A DNA stretch of 27,952 nt from Chrysochromulina tobinii (Eukaryota; Haptophyta; Prymnesiales; Chrysochromulinaceae), in assembly GCA_001275005.1 (NCBI GenBank), contig JWZX01002070.1, positions 1 through 27,952 on the forward strand. The letters run 5' to 3'. Made by a program: the position numbers and the translations under genes. Numbering within the stretch: position 1 is the first letter of the stretch; every line of letters begins with the position of its first letter. Under the pieces are notes generated by a model. It was not told where the DNA came from. It ran no database searches and saw only the letters and a program-made list of their open reading frames with translations. Below, one piece after another: positions 1-9,013 of this stretch.

Positions 1-3000
1 CGGCGCACGCGGCGCTCCAGGCGCGCGAGACGGCCGTCCACCAGGCGCGTGCGGAGGCGGAGTCGGCGGCGGCGGCGCGCGCGGCGGCGGAGGCGGAGGC
101 GGCGCTCGACAAGGCGCGGCGGGAGGCGCAATCGCACGCGGACGCGCGTACGCAAGCCGAGGAGCGAGCAGCGATGGCAGAGGCGGCCCTAATTAGGAAC
201 GAGGCGGCCCGCGAGGCGGAAGCCTCTCGCGCGCTCGAGATGGCGCGCGACGCCGAGCTGGCGCGTCGTGAGCGCCAGCAGTCGGACGCCAAGGTGGCGG
301 CGGCGCTGCACGAGGCCGAGATGGCGCGGGCGGCCGCAGAGCAGCACGCTCAGCTGCGCGAGAACGCGGAGCGCGCGGCCGCGGCGGCGGTCGCGGCGGC
401 GGAGGCGGCCAGTAAGGCCCAGGTCACGGCCGAGGCGGCGGCGCAGGCGAGGGCGGAGGCGTCGATAGAGGCGGCCGCGAAGGCGCGAGCTCTCGCCGAG
501 GCGCGGGCGCATGCACTCGAGGAGGAGTCAGCGATCGAGCGACGTGCTTCGGAAGCGAAGCTCAGCCGAGCGAATGCCATCGCAGAGAGCCTCGCGGCAC
601 AGGTGCGCCTGATGAGCCCTGATGAGCCCTGATGAACCCTAATGAGCCCTAATGAGAATGCCATCGCGGAGAGCCTCGCGGCACAGGTGCGCCTGATGAG
701 CCCTGATGAGCCCTGATGAGCCCTAATGAGCCCTAATGAGAATGCCATCGCGGAGAGCCTCGCGGCACAGGTGCGCCTGATGAGCCCTGATGAGCCCTGA
801 TGAGCCCTAAGGACCACTGATTGCCTCCACCATCAGGGAGCGGCGCAGGCGGCGGAGGTGGTCAGGACGGCGGCGGCGCAGGCGGCGGCGGTGGTGGAAG
901 AGGCGCGCTCGGCAGCGCGCAGTTCGGCCATCGCGGTGGCGGCGGCGGTGGCCGAGGCGCTGCAGACGCAAGCACAGGTGCGCCTGATGAGCCCTGATGA
1001 GCCCTGATGAGCCCTGATGAGCCCGAATGACCACTGATTGCCTGCCTGCACCCTCCAGACCCAAGCCCAGGAGGAGGCGAGCAAAAGGGAGCGGCGCCAG
1101 CGGGAGGAGGAGGAGGAGGCGCTGCGACGTCGCCGGCTCAGCGAGGAGACGGAGCGGTCCGAGGAGCAGCGCCGGCGAGCCGAGGCGGAGGTGGCGGCGC
1201 GCGTGGCGGAGGTGACGCGGGCGGCGGAGCTCGCACGCGCGGAGGCGTACGCGCAGGCGGTGGCGGAGGGCAGGGCGGCTGAGGCACTCCGGATAGCTGA
1301 GCTGCAGGCAGCGCAGGCGACTGCGGTCGCTGCAGCCGCCGCGGCGGCCAAGGCGGAGGCCGAGGCGGCCAAGGCGGCGCGCGCGCTCGAGGAAGGATCC
1401 CAACGTGCGGCCGCCGAGCGAGAGGCGGAGGCGAGGCATCGCGCCGAGCGTGAGGAGGCCCTAATTAGGAAGGAGGAGGCGTGGGAGCGTGAGCGTCGTC
1501 AGAGCGCCGAGCGGCTCACGGAGCTCGAGGCGCAGATCGAGAGCGAGCGCCGTGCTGAGCGGCAGCGCGCGAGCGACCTCGAGCGCCGTGCTGAGCATGA
1601 GCGACGCGAGGCGGAGGCCGCCGCGGTGCTCAGCACGGCGCTCGCGCAGCAGGGTCTCGCCGAGCGGACGCTGCGGGAGGCGGAGCAGAGGAGGGCGGAC
1701 GAGGACGCGGCGGCGTTTGCGGCGCAGCTCCTGCGCGAGGCGGCGGAGGAAGAGCGCCTCGAGAGGCTCGGGACTCGTGCCGCAATGAGCTTCCGAAACC
1801 AGAAGCTCAACAGCGGGTTCGTCACATGGAAGGACATGGCGCGAGTGCGCCGCCATCAACGGCGGCGCGCCGCCGGCGTCTTGCACTCGCTGCGCGACCT
1901 CAGGGTGCGGCGCGCGCTCAACTCGTGGCTCGAGATGGCATGCAAGTGCTCACCACGGCGCCATCCTCCCCCCCTTTTCCACAGGTGCGGCGCGCGCTCA
2001 ACTCGTGGCTCGAGATGGCATGCTCTCGCAAGGCATCGAAGCGCGCCGTCGCGGGCGCCCTCTTCGGCATGCGCCACCATCGCGTCCTGCGTGCGTTCAA
2101 CTCGTGGATCGAAACGTCCGCTCATCGGAGGACGGCATGCAAGTGCTCACCACGGCGCCATCCTCCCCCCTTTCCCACAGGTGCGTTCAACTCGTGGATC
2201 GAAACGTCCGCTCATCGGAGGACGGCGCAGCGGCGTATGCGCTCGGCCATCAACGAGCTGCGCGGCAGCTGCTTGCGCGCCGGCTGGTACCGATGGAGCC
2301 TGCGCATCCACTCTAGCCGTCGCCATCGCGGTCTCTTCACGCGCCTACGCCACCGAGGTCCGATTGCGTCTGATTGCGTCTGATTGCGTCTGATTGCGTC
2401 TGATTACCGTCGCGCTCTCTTCGGCACCTACGCCACCGAGGTCTGCTCTCGCCAGCTTCTCCACCTGATGACACTTGATTGCGGCTGAGTGCGGCTGAGT
2501 GCGGCTGAGTGCTTCTCTCATCAGGTCTGCTCACGAGCTTCTCGACCTGGCACGACAACGTCGTGGTGGGCGCCGATCGCGCGCGCCTCTTCGAGCGTGG
2601 CGTGTCCATCTTCCAAGTGAGACCTAATGACACTTGATTGCGCCTGATTGCGTTTGATTACACGCGCCTCTTCGAGCGTGGCGTGTCCATCTCCCAGGCG
2701 GGGCCCTCTTGAATTGCATCTGATTGCATCTGATTGCATTCTCTGAGTGAACTCTGATTGCACTCTGATTGCATTCTCTGAGTGAACTCTGATTGCACTC
2801 TGATTGCGGTCGGTCGCCCCAAATCGGTCTGCCAGGAGCACAAGCGCCTCGCGCGCCAGTGCTGGAACACGTGGCGCCATCGGAACGCCGAGGCCTACGA
2901 GATGATGAACGCCATCACGGCCATCCGCGGGAGCGGCAAGCGGCGCGCCCTCACCACATGGTATGCCAATAGCATCAAGATCATCAAGCAGCGAGATGCG

Positions 3001-6000
3001 GGCCGGCGCATCGGCAAGCTCCTCGCCGCGCAGACGGACGCGCTGATGCGCATGGCGCTCCTGCGCCGCGCCTTTCTCTTCTTTCGACTGCGTGCGGCCG
3101 CGCTCGTCGTCGCTGCCTTCGAGGCTCGCATGGCAGTCCTCATGGACGACCACATCCCAGTCGACCCGTACGTGGTCACCATCCACCGCAAGAATACGCT
3201 GCGCAAGTACGTGGCCGTGTGGAATCGGGGCGCGTCTGATTGCGTCTGATTGCGTCTGATTGCGTCTGATTGCGTCTGATGGCATTGCCAATCATGAGAG
3301 CATCCCCTCCGCCAGGTATGTGACCGTGTGGAATCGTGGCGTCGCCGCCCGCCGGCGTGTGCTTGCGCTCTGGGCACGGTCCGAAGAAGCGCGTGCGCTG
3401 CGCAAGTGGCGCGCCGTCGGCGAGCTCGCCCACATGCTGCGTGGGCTCGCGCACACGATGTTGACGAACCTTTACCGGCGGCTCCGCGTTCAAGGCATCC
3501 ATAATTGGCGTCTCAATGCGATCGCGCGGCGCACGCTCAAAGCCCTCTCGGGCAACCTCATCCGCACCTCTCACGTGGCGATGATTCGGGTCGGCTTTTC
3601 GGCGCTTCGACGCGTCGCGAGCGTACGGCGCGTCCTCGCGGGCTTCTTTCGCGCGGCCGTCACGCTGCAGATGGGCAAGGCGGCGCGCCACGCGCTCAAC
3701 GTCCTGCGCGGCCACGCCTCGAGCAAGCGCATGCTCGGTAGCCTGCGCTACAAGCACCGCACCGCGGCGGTCAAGCTGTGCCTGCTGGGCTGGCATCGGC
3801 GCGCCATAGGGCTCCAGGCCATCCGCCGTGCCAAGAGGCTCGCGATTCAACGCTGGGCGCGCATGCGCGAGTTTGGCGCCTTGGATCGATGGCAATCGCA
3901 AGTGCAGAAGCGCCACGCGTTGCGGCGGGCGCTGCGCCATCTCCTCCACCGCGAGATCTCGCGAGGGTTCGTCACTTGGGGCGCGTTCGTGAGCACGCGC
4001 TCGGCGCAGCGCGCGGCGCTCCGGCAGACCCTCGTGCGCATCGTTCAGAGCCGTAAGCTCGCAGCGCTCAATTGCTGGTCTGCGCGCACACGTGAGGAGC
4101 TCGACGAGCGGCGCTGGGGGCTGCGCGCCGGCTGGTTCGCTTGGGTCGTGAGTGCGACGCGCCGGCGCAAGGCCCTGTACGACCTACGCAAGTGCGCCGC
4201 AGAGCTGCGCCGCGGGCGCCGCGGACATGCATGGCGCTCGTGGCGCGCGTACATCGCGGCGCGCTCCGAGACGATCGCGATCCTAATGAGGGCGACCGGC
4301 GCGTGGCGGGGCGGGGTGCTCTACTTCGGGTTCGTCAGCTTCGAGGCGAAGCTGCGCACGGCACGCCAGCAACGAGCGGCCGTCCGCTTTTGGCTGCACC
4401 GCTGGACGAGCATTTCGCTCCATCAGTGGAAGCGAGCGACCCTGAGCCAGCAGCGCACGATCTCGATCGCAAAGAAAGCTTTCGGGTACTGCTGCATCAC
4501 GGCCATGCGCGTGGGCCTCTACACGTGGAGCCTCGCGCGCAAAAGTCGCTTTGTGATGCGGCGAGCCTCGATGCTGTATGGCGACAACCAGCGGCTGCGC
4601 CACTGCGCCGATGCGCTGATTCGGATGCGTGAGAACGCGACGCGCCACCGTATGACGCTCCGGCTCGCGCGTCAGACCAGCTCGACGTGGGTGCTCGCGA
4701 GCAAGCGTACGGCGCTGCTCGCGCTGCGCAAGGGCGCACGCAACCTGGCCGACAAGCTCAAGACACTCACCCTCGCGCGGCTCGGAGTGCTCACGGCCAA
4801 GCTCGCGGCCACGTGGACGGTGTTCAAGGCCAACTCCCGCGCCTTGCAGCGCGCGCTCGTTCACAATGCGCGGATTCGTGGCTTCCTGCGCGGCTCGTAC
4901 CTGAACAAAGGGCTCCGGCAGTGGCTCCTGGCCGCCACGAACCTTCGCATCGCGACCACCCTCTCCGACCTCGCCTCGCCCCACAGGCCCGCGCTTCGCT
5001 ACGCGCTGCGCATCATGCGCGCATATGCGCGTGAGCGTGCTGCGCGCTACAACCTGATCCGCACGCTCCGGAAGCAGTACACCCACGCGCGCCTCTCGGC
5101 GGCGCTACGGTACCTGCGAGATCGCTTCTCCAAGGAGGTTCTGCGAAGCCAGCATGTGCTCGCCGCGGCGCGTTTCGTCATGAGCGAAGGGACGCGCCGA
5201 GGCATTCTCGGCTTGATGGCCTGGACCGAGCGCCGCCTCGCCAATCGGCGTGCTCAGAAGTCGTATGCGATCCGGCGCGTTCGGCGTGCGTGGCAGGCGT
5301 GGCATGCTACCAACCAGCAGCTGCGCTCGTTCGCGGCGCTCCACGGCGGTGCCCGGCTCCGCTCGCGCCAGTGGTACCGACGTCGGGGCTTCACGGCCTT
5401 GCGAGCGTATGCGGGCCGCGTGCGCGTGGTGTCCGCGGTCTCCAGCCTCAGCGCGGAGGGGCGCGCGACGAATCGGCAGATGTCGATCTCGCGTGCGATC
5501 GCGTGCTTCGCCGCAAACGCCGCGGAGCGCCACCGAGTGCAGAACACGGCGCTCGTCGTGTGCCAGCGCAACAAGGACCGGCGCGCGGCGGCGCTGCTGC
5601 AGCCGCTGCGTGTGCTCGTCGCGCTCAGCCTCGCACGCACGTTACACCGATGGCGCTCCGCAGCCGAGATGCTACCGGTCGACGAGCGGCTGCGCGCGAC
5701 GCACACTGCACTCGCCGCGGAGCAGCGGCGGCTGAGCATGCAGCACGCGCAGGATGAGGAGCTACGGAGACAGCACCGGCTCGAGCAGCAGGCCTACCTT
5801 CTCGAGCAGCAGCGCCAATCTCTCTTCGCTGAGCCCCTCACGCCCGCCGCCGTCCTGTGCGGCCGCTCAACGCTCGATAAGCTGTTTGGCGTGCTGGAGC
5901 TGTGGGAAGCTTGCACGCTGCGCCCTGCTCTGCACGCGTGGCACCACGCCGCGGCTGCCATGCCCGCGCCCACGCCGAGGACGCGCGCCCGGCTCTACAG

Positions 6001-6112
6001 CACGCGCCACCTCGCCACGCCTATGATCGCCCTGAGCCGGTCCGAGTCCCCCCAAATTGAGTCTATGCTCGCGGCGCGGGGGCCAGCCGGCGCGGGCGCT
6101 TGGTGGCACTAG
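1..6112 (+). CDS. Coiled-coil and Sfi1-like repeat protein (5' partial, 8 exons)
   Basis: Exons inferred from frame and GT-AG sites are 3-602, 837-977, 1059-1904, 1985-2090, 2181-2357, 2525-2616, 2836-3206 and 3316-6112 (stop TAG). They total 5,130 nt and keep frame at every junction, giving 1,709 residues with the N-terminus beyond the left edge. Residues 1 to about 485 are an Ala/Glu/Arg-rich coiled coil. From about residue 490 (MSFRNQKLNSGFVTW) to near the end there are degenerate helical repeats with a Trp near each end, such as ALRKW, GIHNWRL, GFVTWGAF, AWRSWRAY and LYTWSLAR. This resembles the Sfi1 repeat, whose known role is binding centrin at spindle poles and basal bodies. The repeat assignment is by eye. 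A centrosome or basal-body role is inferred. All introns lie in the first 3.3 kb, and the last exon is 2.8 kb without interruption. Another long helical Trp-repeat scaffold remains possible. Confidence 0.75.
572..818 (+). repeat. 84-bp tandem repeat spanning exon 1 end and intron 1
   Basis: Units start at 572, 656 and 740 with an exact 84-bp spacing; the last is incomplete. Each unit is 31 nt of exon end (GAATGCC...GGCACAG) plus a GTGCGCC donor plus TGATGAGCCC or TAATGAGCCC 10-mers. The unit length is a multiple of three. Copies 2 and 3 differ from copy 1 by only a few bases, so the expansion looks recent. Confidence 0.9.
603..836 (+). other. Intron 1, built of 84-bp repeat units
   Basis: The donor is CACAG|GTGCGCC and the acceptor is CACCATCAG|GGAGCG, phase 0. 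The intron holds two extra copies of the last 31 nt of the upstream exon, each followed by the donor and runs of the 10-mer TGATGAGCCC. Its 3' end (GACCACTGATTGCCT...CAG) is shared with intron 2. In-frame TGA and TAA codons show that the unspliced region is not coding. Confidence 0.75.
978..1058 (+). other. Intron 2, paralogous to intron 1
   Basis: The 81-bp phase-0 intron has donor CACAG|GTGCGCC and acceptor CACCCTCCAG|ACCCAA. It begins with the same GTGCGCCTGATGAGCCC as intron 1 and carries several TGATGAGCCC units. It ends with the same GACCACTGATTGCCT block before the acceptor. The five exon bases before the donor (CACAG) also match. Confidence 0.8.
1905..1984 (+). other. Intron 3, exon duplication plus inserted acceptor element
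   Basis: The 80-bp phase-0 intron has donor CTCAGG|GTGCGG and acceptor TTCCACAG|GTGCGG. Bases 1904-1943 are an exact copy of 1984-2023, the start of the next exon. The remaining 1940-1984 is a 45-bp pyrimidine-rich acceptor element that is nearly identical in intron 4. Because 80 is not a multiple of three, splicing is needed to keep the frame, and it leaves one intact copy encoding VRRALNSWLEMAC. Confidence 0.85.
2091..2180 (+). other. Intron 4, exon duplication plus the same acceptor element
   Basis: The 90-bp phase-1 intron has donor CTGC|GTGCGTT and acceptor TCCCACAG|GTGCGTT. Bases 2091-2136 exactly copy 2181-2226. The 44-bp segment 2137-2180 (starting ATGCAAGTGCTCACC) matches the element of intron 3, apart from small changes in the C/T tract. 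Retention would stay in frame and simply duplicate 30 residues, so splicing is inferred from the parallel with intron 3. Confidence 0.75.
2358..2524 (+). other. Intron 5, TGATTGCGTC satellite with degenerate exon copy
   Basis: The donor is CACCGAG|GTCCGATTG and the acceptor is CTCATCAG|GTCTGC, phase 1. It contains four or more TGATTGCGTC units at 2362-2405. At about 2406-2462 lies a diverged copy of the exon end (CACCTACGCCACCGAG) and of the next exon start (GTCTGCTCTCGCCAG). TGCGGCTGAG units follow. An alternative model with an extra internal exon cannot be excluded. Confidence 0.6.
2617..2835 (+). other. Intron 6 with copy of upstream exon end
   Basis: The donor is TTCCAA|GTGAGA and the acceptor is GTCTGCCAG|GAGCAC, phase 0. 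Bases 2663-2697 repeat the exon end 2582-2616 at an 81-bp offset with few changes. The rest is TGATTGCATC and TGATTGCACTC repeats, including a doubled CTCTGAGTGAACTC block. It shares ATGACACTTGATTGCG (2627-2642) with intron 5 (2468-2483). Confidence 0.65.
3207..3315 (+). other. Intron 7, TGATTGCGTC satellite and older exon duplication
   Basis: The donor is GCGCAA|GTACGTGG and the acceptor is CTCCGCCAG|GTATGTG, phase 2. The first ~26 nt (GTACGTGGCCGTGTGGAATC) are a diverged copy of the next exon start at 3316. Five TGATTGCGTC-type units follow at about 3235-3285. Splicing joins K-YVTVWNRG in frame. The divergence suggests an older event than introns 3 and 4. Confidence 0.75.
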
Positions 6113-6768
6113 GGCCGCCACTTTATGAGCGGGACCGCCCCGCATCCGTGTAAGGATCCGTGTACGAGTATCGGACGCCACATGTGTGATCGTGCTGCGT
6201 GTCGTGGGCATGCGTCGCGGGGTGCACAATCATGCCGTCGCAACGCATTGCCGTACCGGTACAAGGACGGGGCCCTACCGTGTCACGTCTGTCTCAAGGT
6301 CAAGCGTGAGAGCCGTGACTCTCGACTGAGGACTGTCGACAGACGACACTCGTCCCCCCGGACCCAAAAATCACACAGTCTGAAGCCACTGAACCGCTCG
6401 ACCGGTACACATACGTGATACGTGATAGAGTGCAGAGGCGGCGCTTATGGCTTAATATGGGATCCCTCATTTAGCAACAGCAACTGCCAACTCGTTCCAG
6501 GGGGTCAACAATACTCTACGTTGACACTTCCACGTTGGATGTCACCCCTCGGCCCGTTCTGGTTCTCGCCCAAGCGCATGCATTCCCGAAGTCGATGACG
6601 TCGCGCGCCAGTGCGCGAACACTTTCGTTGTTTGGGTCGTGAAAGGTGTCGTCAGTTTCCATGCAATATAATTTTTCACGTCGCTGTGAAACAAGTTGCA
6701 CCCGAGGCGCATGCATTCCTGCGGGAGAGGGTATCCCAAACCGGCGTGAAGAAATCGTGCGACTTGAG
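6113..6768. other. Intergenic region between Sfi1-like and Sel1/U-box genes
   Basis: No convincing gene is seen. It holds the 3' flank of the Sfi1-like gene and the 5' flank of the first Sel1/U-box gene. The second half is richer in A and T than the coding regions. An in-frame ATG at 6661 could extend the downstream gene by 36 residues. GCGCATGCATTCC occurs twice (about 6575 and 6708). Confidence 0.5.
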
Positions 6769-8622
6769 ATGAGCGTCGTCCACATCGATGGGCTCTCCCT
6801 TCACCTCGTGGGTGGGCAAGGAAATGCTGACACACAGAGCTACCTCGCGGCCATGCTGGGCATGATCTACGAAGAGCTCGGCGGACCCTACGGACCCTAC
6901 GGACCCAAGGACAAGGTGGAGGCGCGGCGGCTGTGTGGTCTCGCGGCCGCGCAGGGGCATGCTGACGCGCAGTTTTCCCTCGCTCGCATGCTCTACGATG
7001 GGCACGGCGGACCCAAGGACGAGGTGGAGGCGCGGCGGCTGTATGGCCTCGCGGCCGCTCAGGGGCTCGCTGGTGCGCAGTTCTCCCTCGGGGCCATGCT
7101 CTACGATGGGCTCGGTGGACCCAAGGATGAGGCGGAGGCGCGGCGGCTGTATGGCCTCGCGGCCGCGCAGGGGTACGCTCGTGCGCAGAGCTGCCTCGGG
7201 GCCATGCTCCACGATGGGCTTGGTGGACCCAAGGACGATTTGGAGGCGCGGCGGCTGTATGGCCTCGCGGCGGCGCAGGGGTTTGCTGACGCGCAGTGCT
7301 GCCTCGCTGACATGCTCATCAAAGGGCGTGGCGGACCCAAGGACAAGGTGGAGGCGCGGCGGCTGCTTGGCCTCGCGGCCGCTCAGGGGCACGCTGAAGC
7401 GCGGTACCTCCTCGCTAACATGTTCTACGATGGGCACGGCGGACCCAAGGATGAGGCGGAGGCGCGGCGGCTGTATGGCCTTGCGGCCGCGCAGGGGCTC
7501 GCTGGTGCGCAGTTCTCCCTCGGGGCCATGCTCTACGATGGGCTCGGTGGACCCAAGGATGAGGCGGAGGCACGGCGGCTGCTTGGCCTCGCGGCCGCTC
7601 AGGGGCACGCTGAAGCGCAGTTCTACCTCGCTGACATGCTCTACAAAGGGAGTGGCGGACCCAAGGATGAGGTGGAGGCGCGGCGGCTGTATGGCCTCAC
7701 GGCCGCGCAGGGGCATGCTGATGCGCAGTTCTCCCTCGGGGGCTTGCTCCACGATGGGCTCGGCGGACCCAAGGATGAAATGGAGGCGCGGCGGCTGCTT
7801 GGCCTCGCGGCCGCTCAGGGGCACGCTGAAGCGCGGCACCTCCTCGCTAACATGTTCTACGATGGGCACGGCGGACCCAAGGACGAGGTGGAGGCGCGGC
7901 GGCCGCGTGTGACCAAAGCGCGCAAAGGTGCATCCGAGAACGCTACGGCTCAGGTCGAGGACGCTGCTGCGCTGGCGGCCGCGGCAGCGCGCGCGGATGC
8001 GGCCATGGCAGCGCTGCTGGCTGAAGAGGAGAGCGAGGCCGAAAAGGCGCGGAGCAAGAAGGGCAAGGCCAAGGCCAAGAAGAAGGCTGGCGCTCCTACA
8101 GAGGCGTCAGCCAACGCCAGCGTGGAGCACGCCAGCGCTGAGGTGAAGGCTGCGGCAGTACCGGGGGCCAGGACGAAGGCGAAGGCACAGGCCGAGGCAA
8201 AGGCGGTGACCGCGGCTGAGGCTGAGGCAAAGGCGAGGGCCGCGGCACGAGCAGAGGCGGAGGCCAAGGCCGCCCAGGCGGAGGCAGAAGAGCACGCTCG
8301 CAATCAGGCCGAGCAAGAGGCTAAGGCGTCAGCAGCCAAGGCGCACACTGCAAAGGAGGCCGCAGCGGCGGAGGAGCCGCCCGACGACTTCATCTGCCCC
8401 ATCACGCACAACCTCATGATCGACCCGGTCTCGGCTGCGGACGGCCACATGTATGAGCGGCGTGCGATCGAGGAGTGGCTCGTCGGCCACTCGACCAGCC
8501 CGATGACGGGCGCCGAGCTCAAGGTCACGATGCTCTTCCCCAATCACATCATGCGCAGCTTCATTCGCACGTGGCAGGAGGCGCAGCGGTGCCGCCCAGC
8601 TGGTCCAGCAGCACGCCCGTAG
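6769..8622 (+). CDS. Sel1-like repeat protein with C-terminal U-box (copy A)
   Basis: The 617-residue protein starts at ATG 6769 (MSVVHIDGLS); ATG 6661 is an alternative. Residues ~20-380 are about ten Sel1-like repeats of 36 residues, with the pattern EARRLYGLAAAQG.A.AQ..L..ML.DG.GGPKD. Such repeats form helical solenoids that act as protein-binding scaffolds. Residues ~385-535 are an Ala/Glu/Lys-rich coil with a basic KKGKAKAKKK patch. From ~539 there is a U-box (FICPITHNLMIDPV, GHMYERRAIEEWL, SPMTG, LFPNH), the fold that recruits E2 ubiquitin-conjugating enzymes. An E3 ubiquitin-ligase role with the Sel1 solenoid as substrate receptor is inferred. It has no introns. A second copy lies just downstream. 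Confidence 0.85.
   Translation: MSVVHIDGLSLHLVGGQGNADTQSYLAAMLGMIYEELGGPYGPYGPKDKVEARRLCGLAAAQGHADAQFSLARMLYDGHGGPKDEVEARRLYGLAAAQGLAGAQFSLGAMLYDGLGGPKDEAEARRLYGLAAAQGYARAQSCLGAMLHDGLGGPKDDLEARRLYGLAAAQGFADAQCCLADMLIKGRGGPKDKVEARRLLGLAAAQGHAEARYLLANMFYDGHGGPKDEAEARRLYGLAAAQGLAGAQFSLGAMLYDGLGGPKDEAEARRLLGLAAAQGHAEAQFYLADMLYKGSGGPKDEVEARRLYGLTAAQGHADAQFSLGGLLHDGLGGPKDEMEARRLLGLAAAQGHAEARHLLANMFYDGHGGPKDEVEARRPRVTKARKGASENATAQVEDAAALAAAAARADAAMAALLAEEESEAEKARSKKGKAKAKKKAGAPTEASANASVEHASAEVKAAAVPGARTKAKAQAEAKAVTAAEAEAKARAAARAEAEAKAAQAEAEEHARNQAEQEAKASAAKAHTAKEAAAAEEPPDDFICPITHNLMIDPVSAADGHMYERRAIEEWLVGHSTSPMTGAELKVTMLFPNHIMRSFIRTWQEAQRCRPAGPAARP
6827..7900 (+). repeat. 108-bp Sel1-like coding repeat array
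   Basis: Nine to ten units have a 108-bp period. Units 2 and 6 (around 7081 and 7513) are nearly identical 432 bp apart. So are units 5 and 9 (around 7381 and 7813), also at 432 bp. The intervening units are shuffled in similarity. Confidence 0.85.
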
Positions 8623-8986
8623 CGCCGCTGGACAGGCCGAGGGGCCAGTAGAGGAAGAGACTATTGCTCCGCCTTGAGAGTGTAGTACGAGTAGCGTCGG
8701 AGAGTGCGGCGAGCGACGCAGGAGTGCCAGAGGCTGGGCTCACTGCCAGAGGCGTGGAGAGCGTGGAATGAGGCTTGAGAGCACGACAGAGCTGGCGCTC
8801 GACAGGGGCGTGAGTTTGAGCAGTTGCAAGTTGGCACGTAAGAACACTGAGTCTTTCGAGTTTTCTACGCGCTTGTGACACCGGGAATCGTGGGAATTTC
8901 TGAAAAATGATAATGTTCCCACCGAGCATGCTTTCCAGTGTCGTCAAAAGTGGAAAACGCACGAAGAGAGAAATCGTGTGACGTGA
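8623..8986. other. Spacer between the Sel1/U-box copies
   Basis: The first ~130 bp are the 3' flank of copy A and match the 3' flank of copy B after 10319 (shared TGGACAGGCCGAG, TCCGCCTTGA, AGTGTAGTA, GTAGCGTCGGAGAG). The last ~25 bp (GAAATCGTGTGACGTGAG) match sequence just before ATG 6769 in copy A. No gene is seen. Confidence 0.6.
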
Positions 8987-9013
8987 GCTGACGCGCAGAG
9001 CGGCCTCGCTGAC

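Noticed and set aside
572-818. CRISPR-like array
   Set aside because: The 84-bp units include exon sequence and simple 10-mers, there are no unique spacers, and the context is a eukaryotic intron.
1946-1984. Shorter 39-bp intron starting at GTGCTCACC inside the shared element
   Set aside because: It would leave both exon copies and put the downstream exon in the wrong frame; the 80-bp intron keeps the frame.
6676-7869. Long minus-strand frame opposite the Sel1 array
   Set aside because: It is a by-product of the in-frame 108-bp repeat; the plus strand shows clear Sel1 and U-box motifs.
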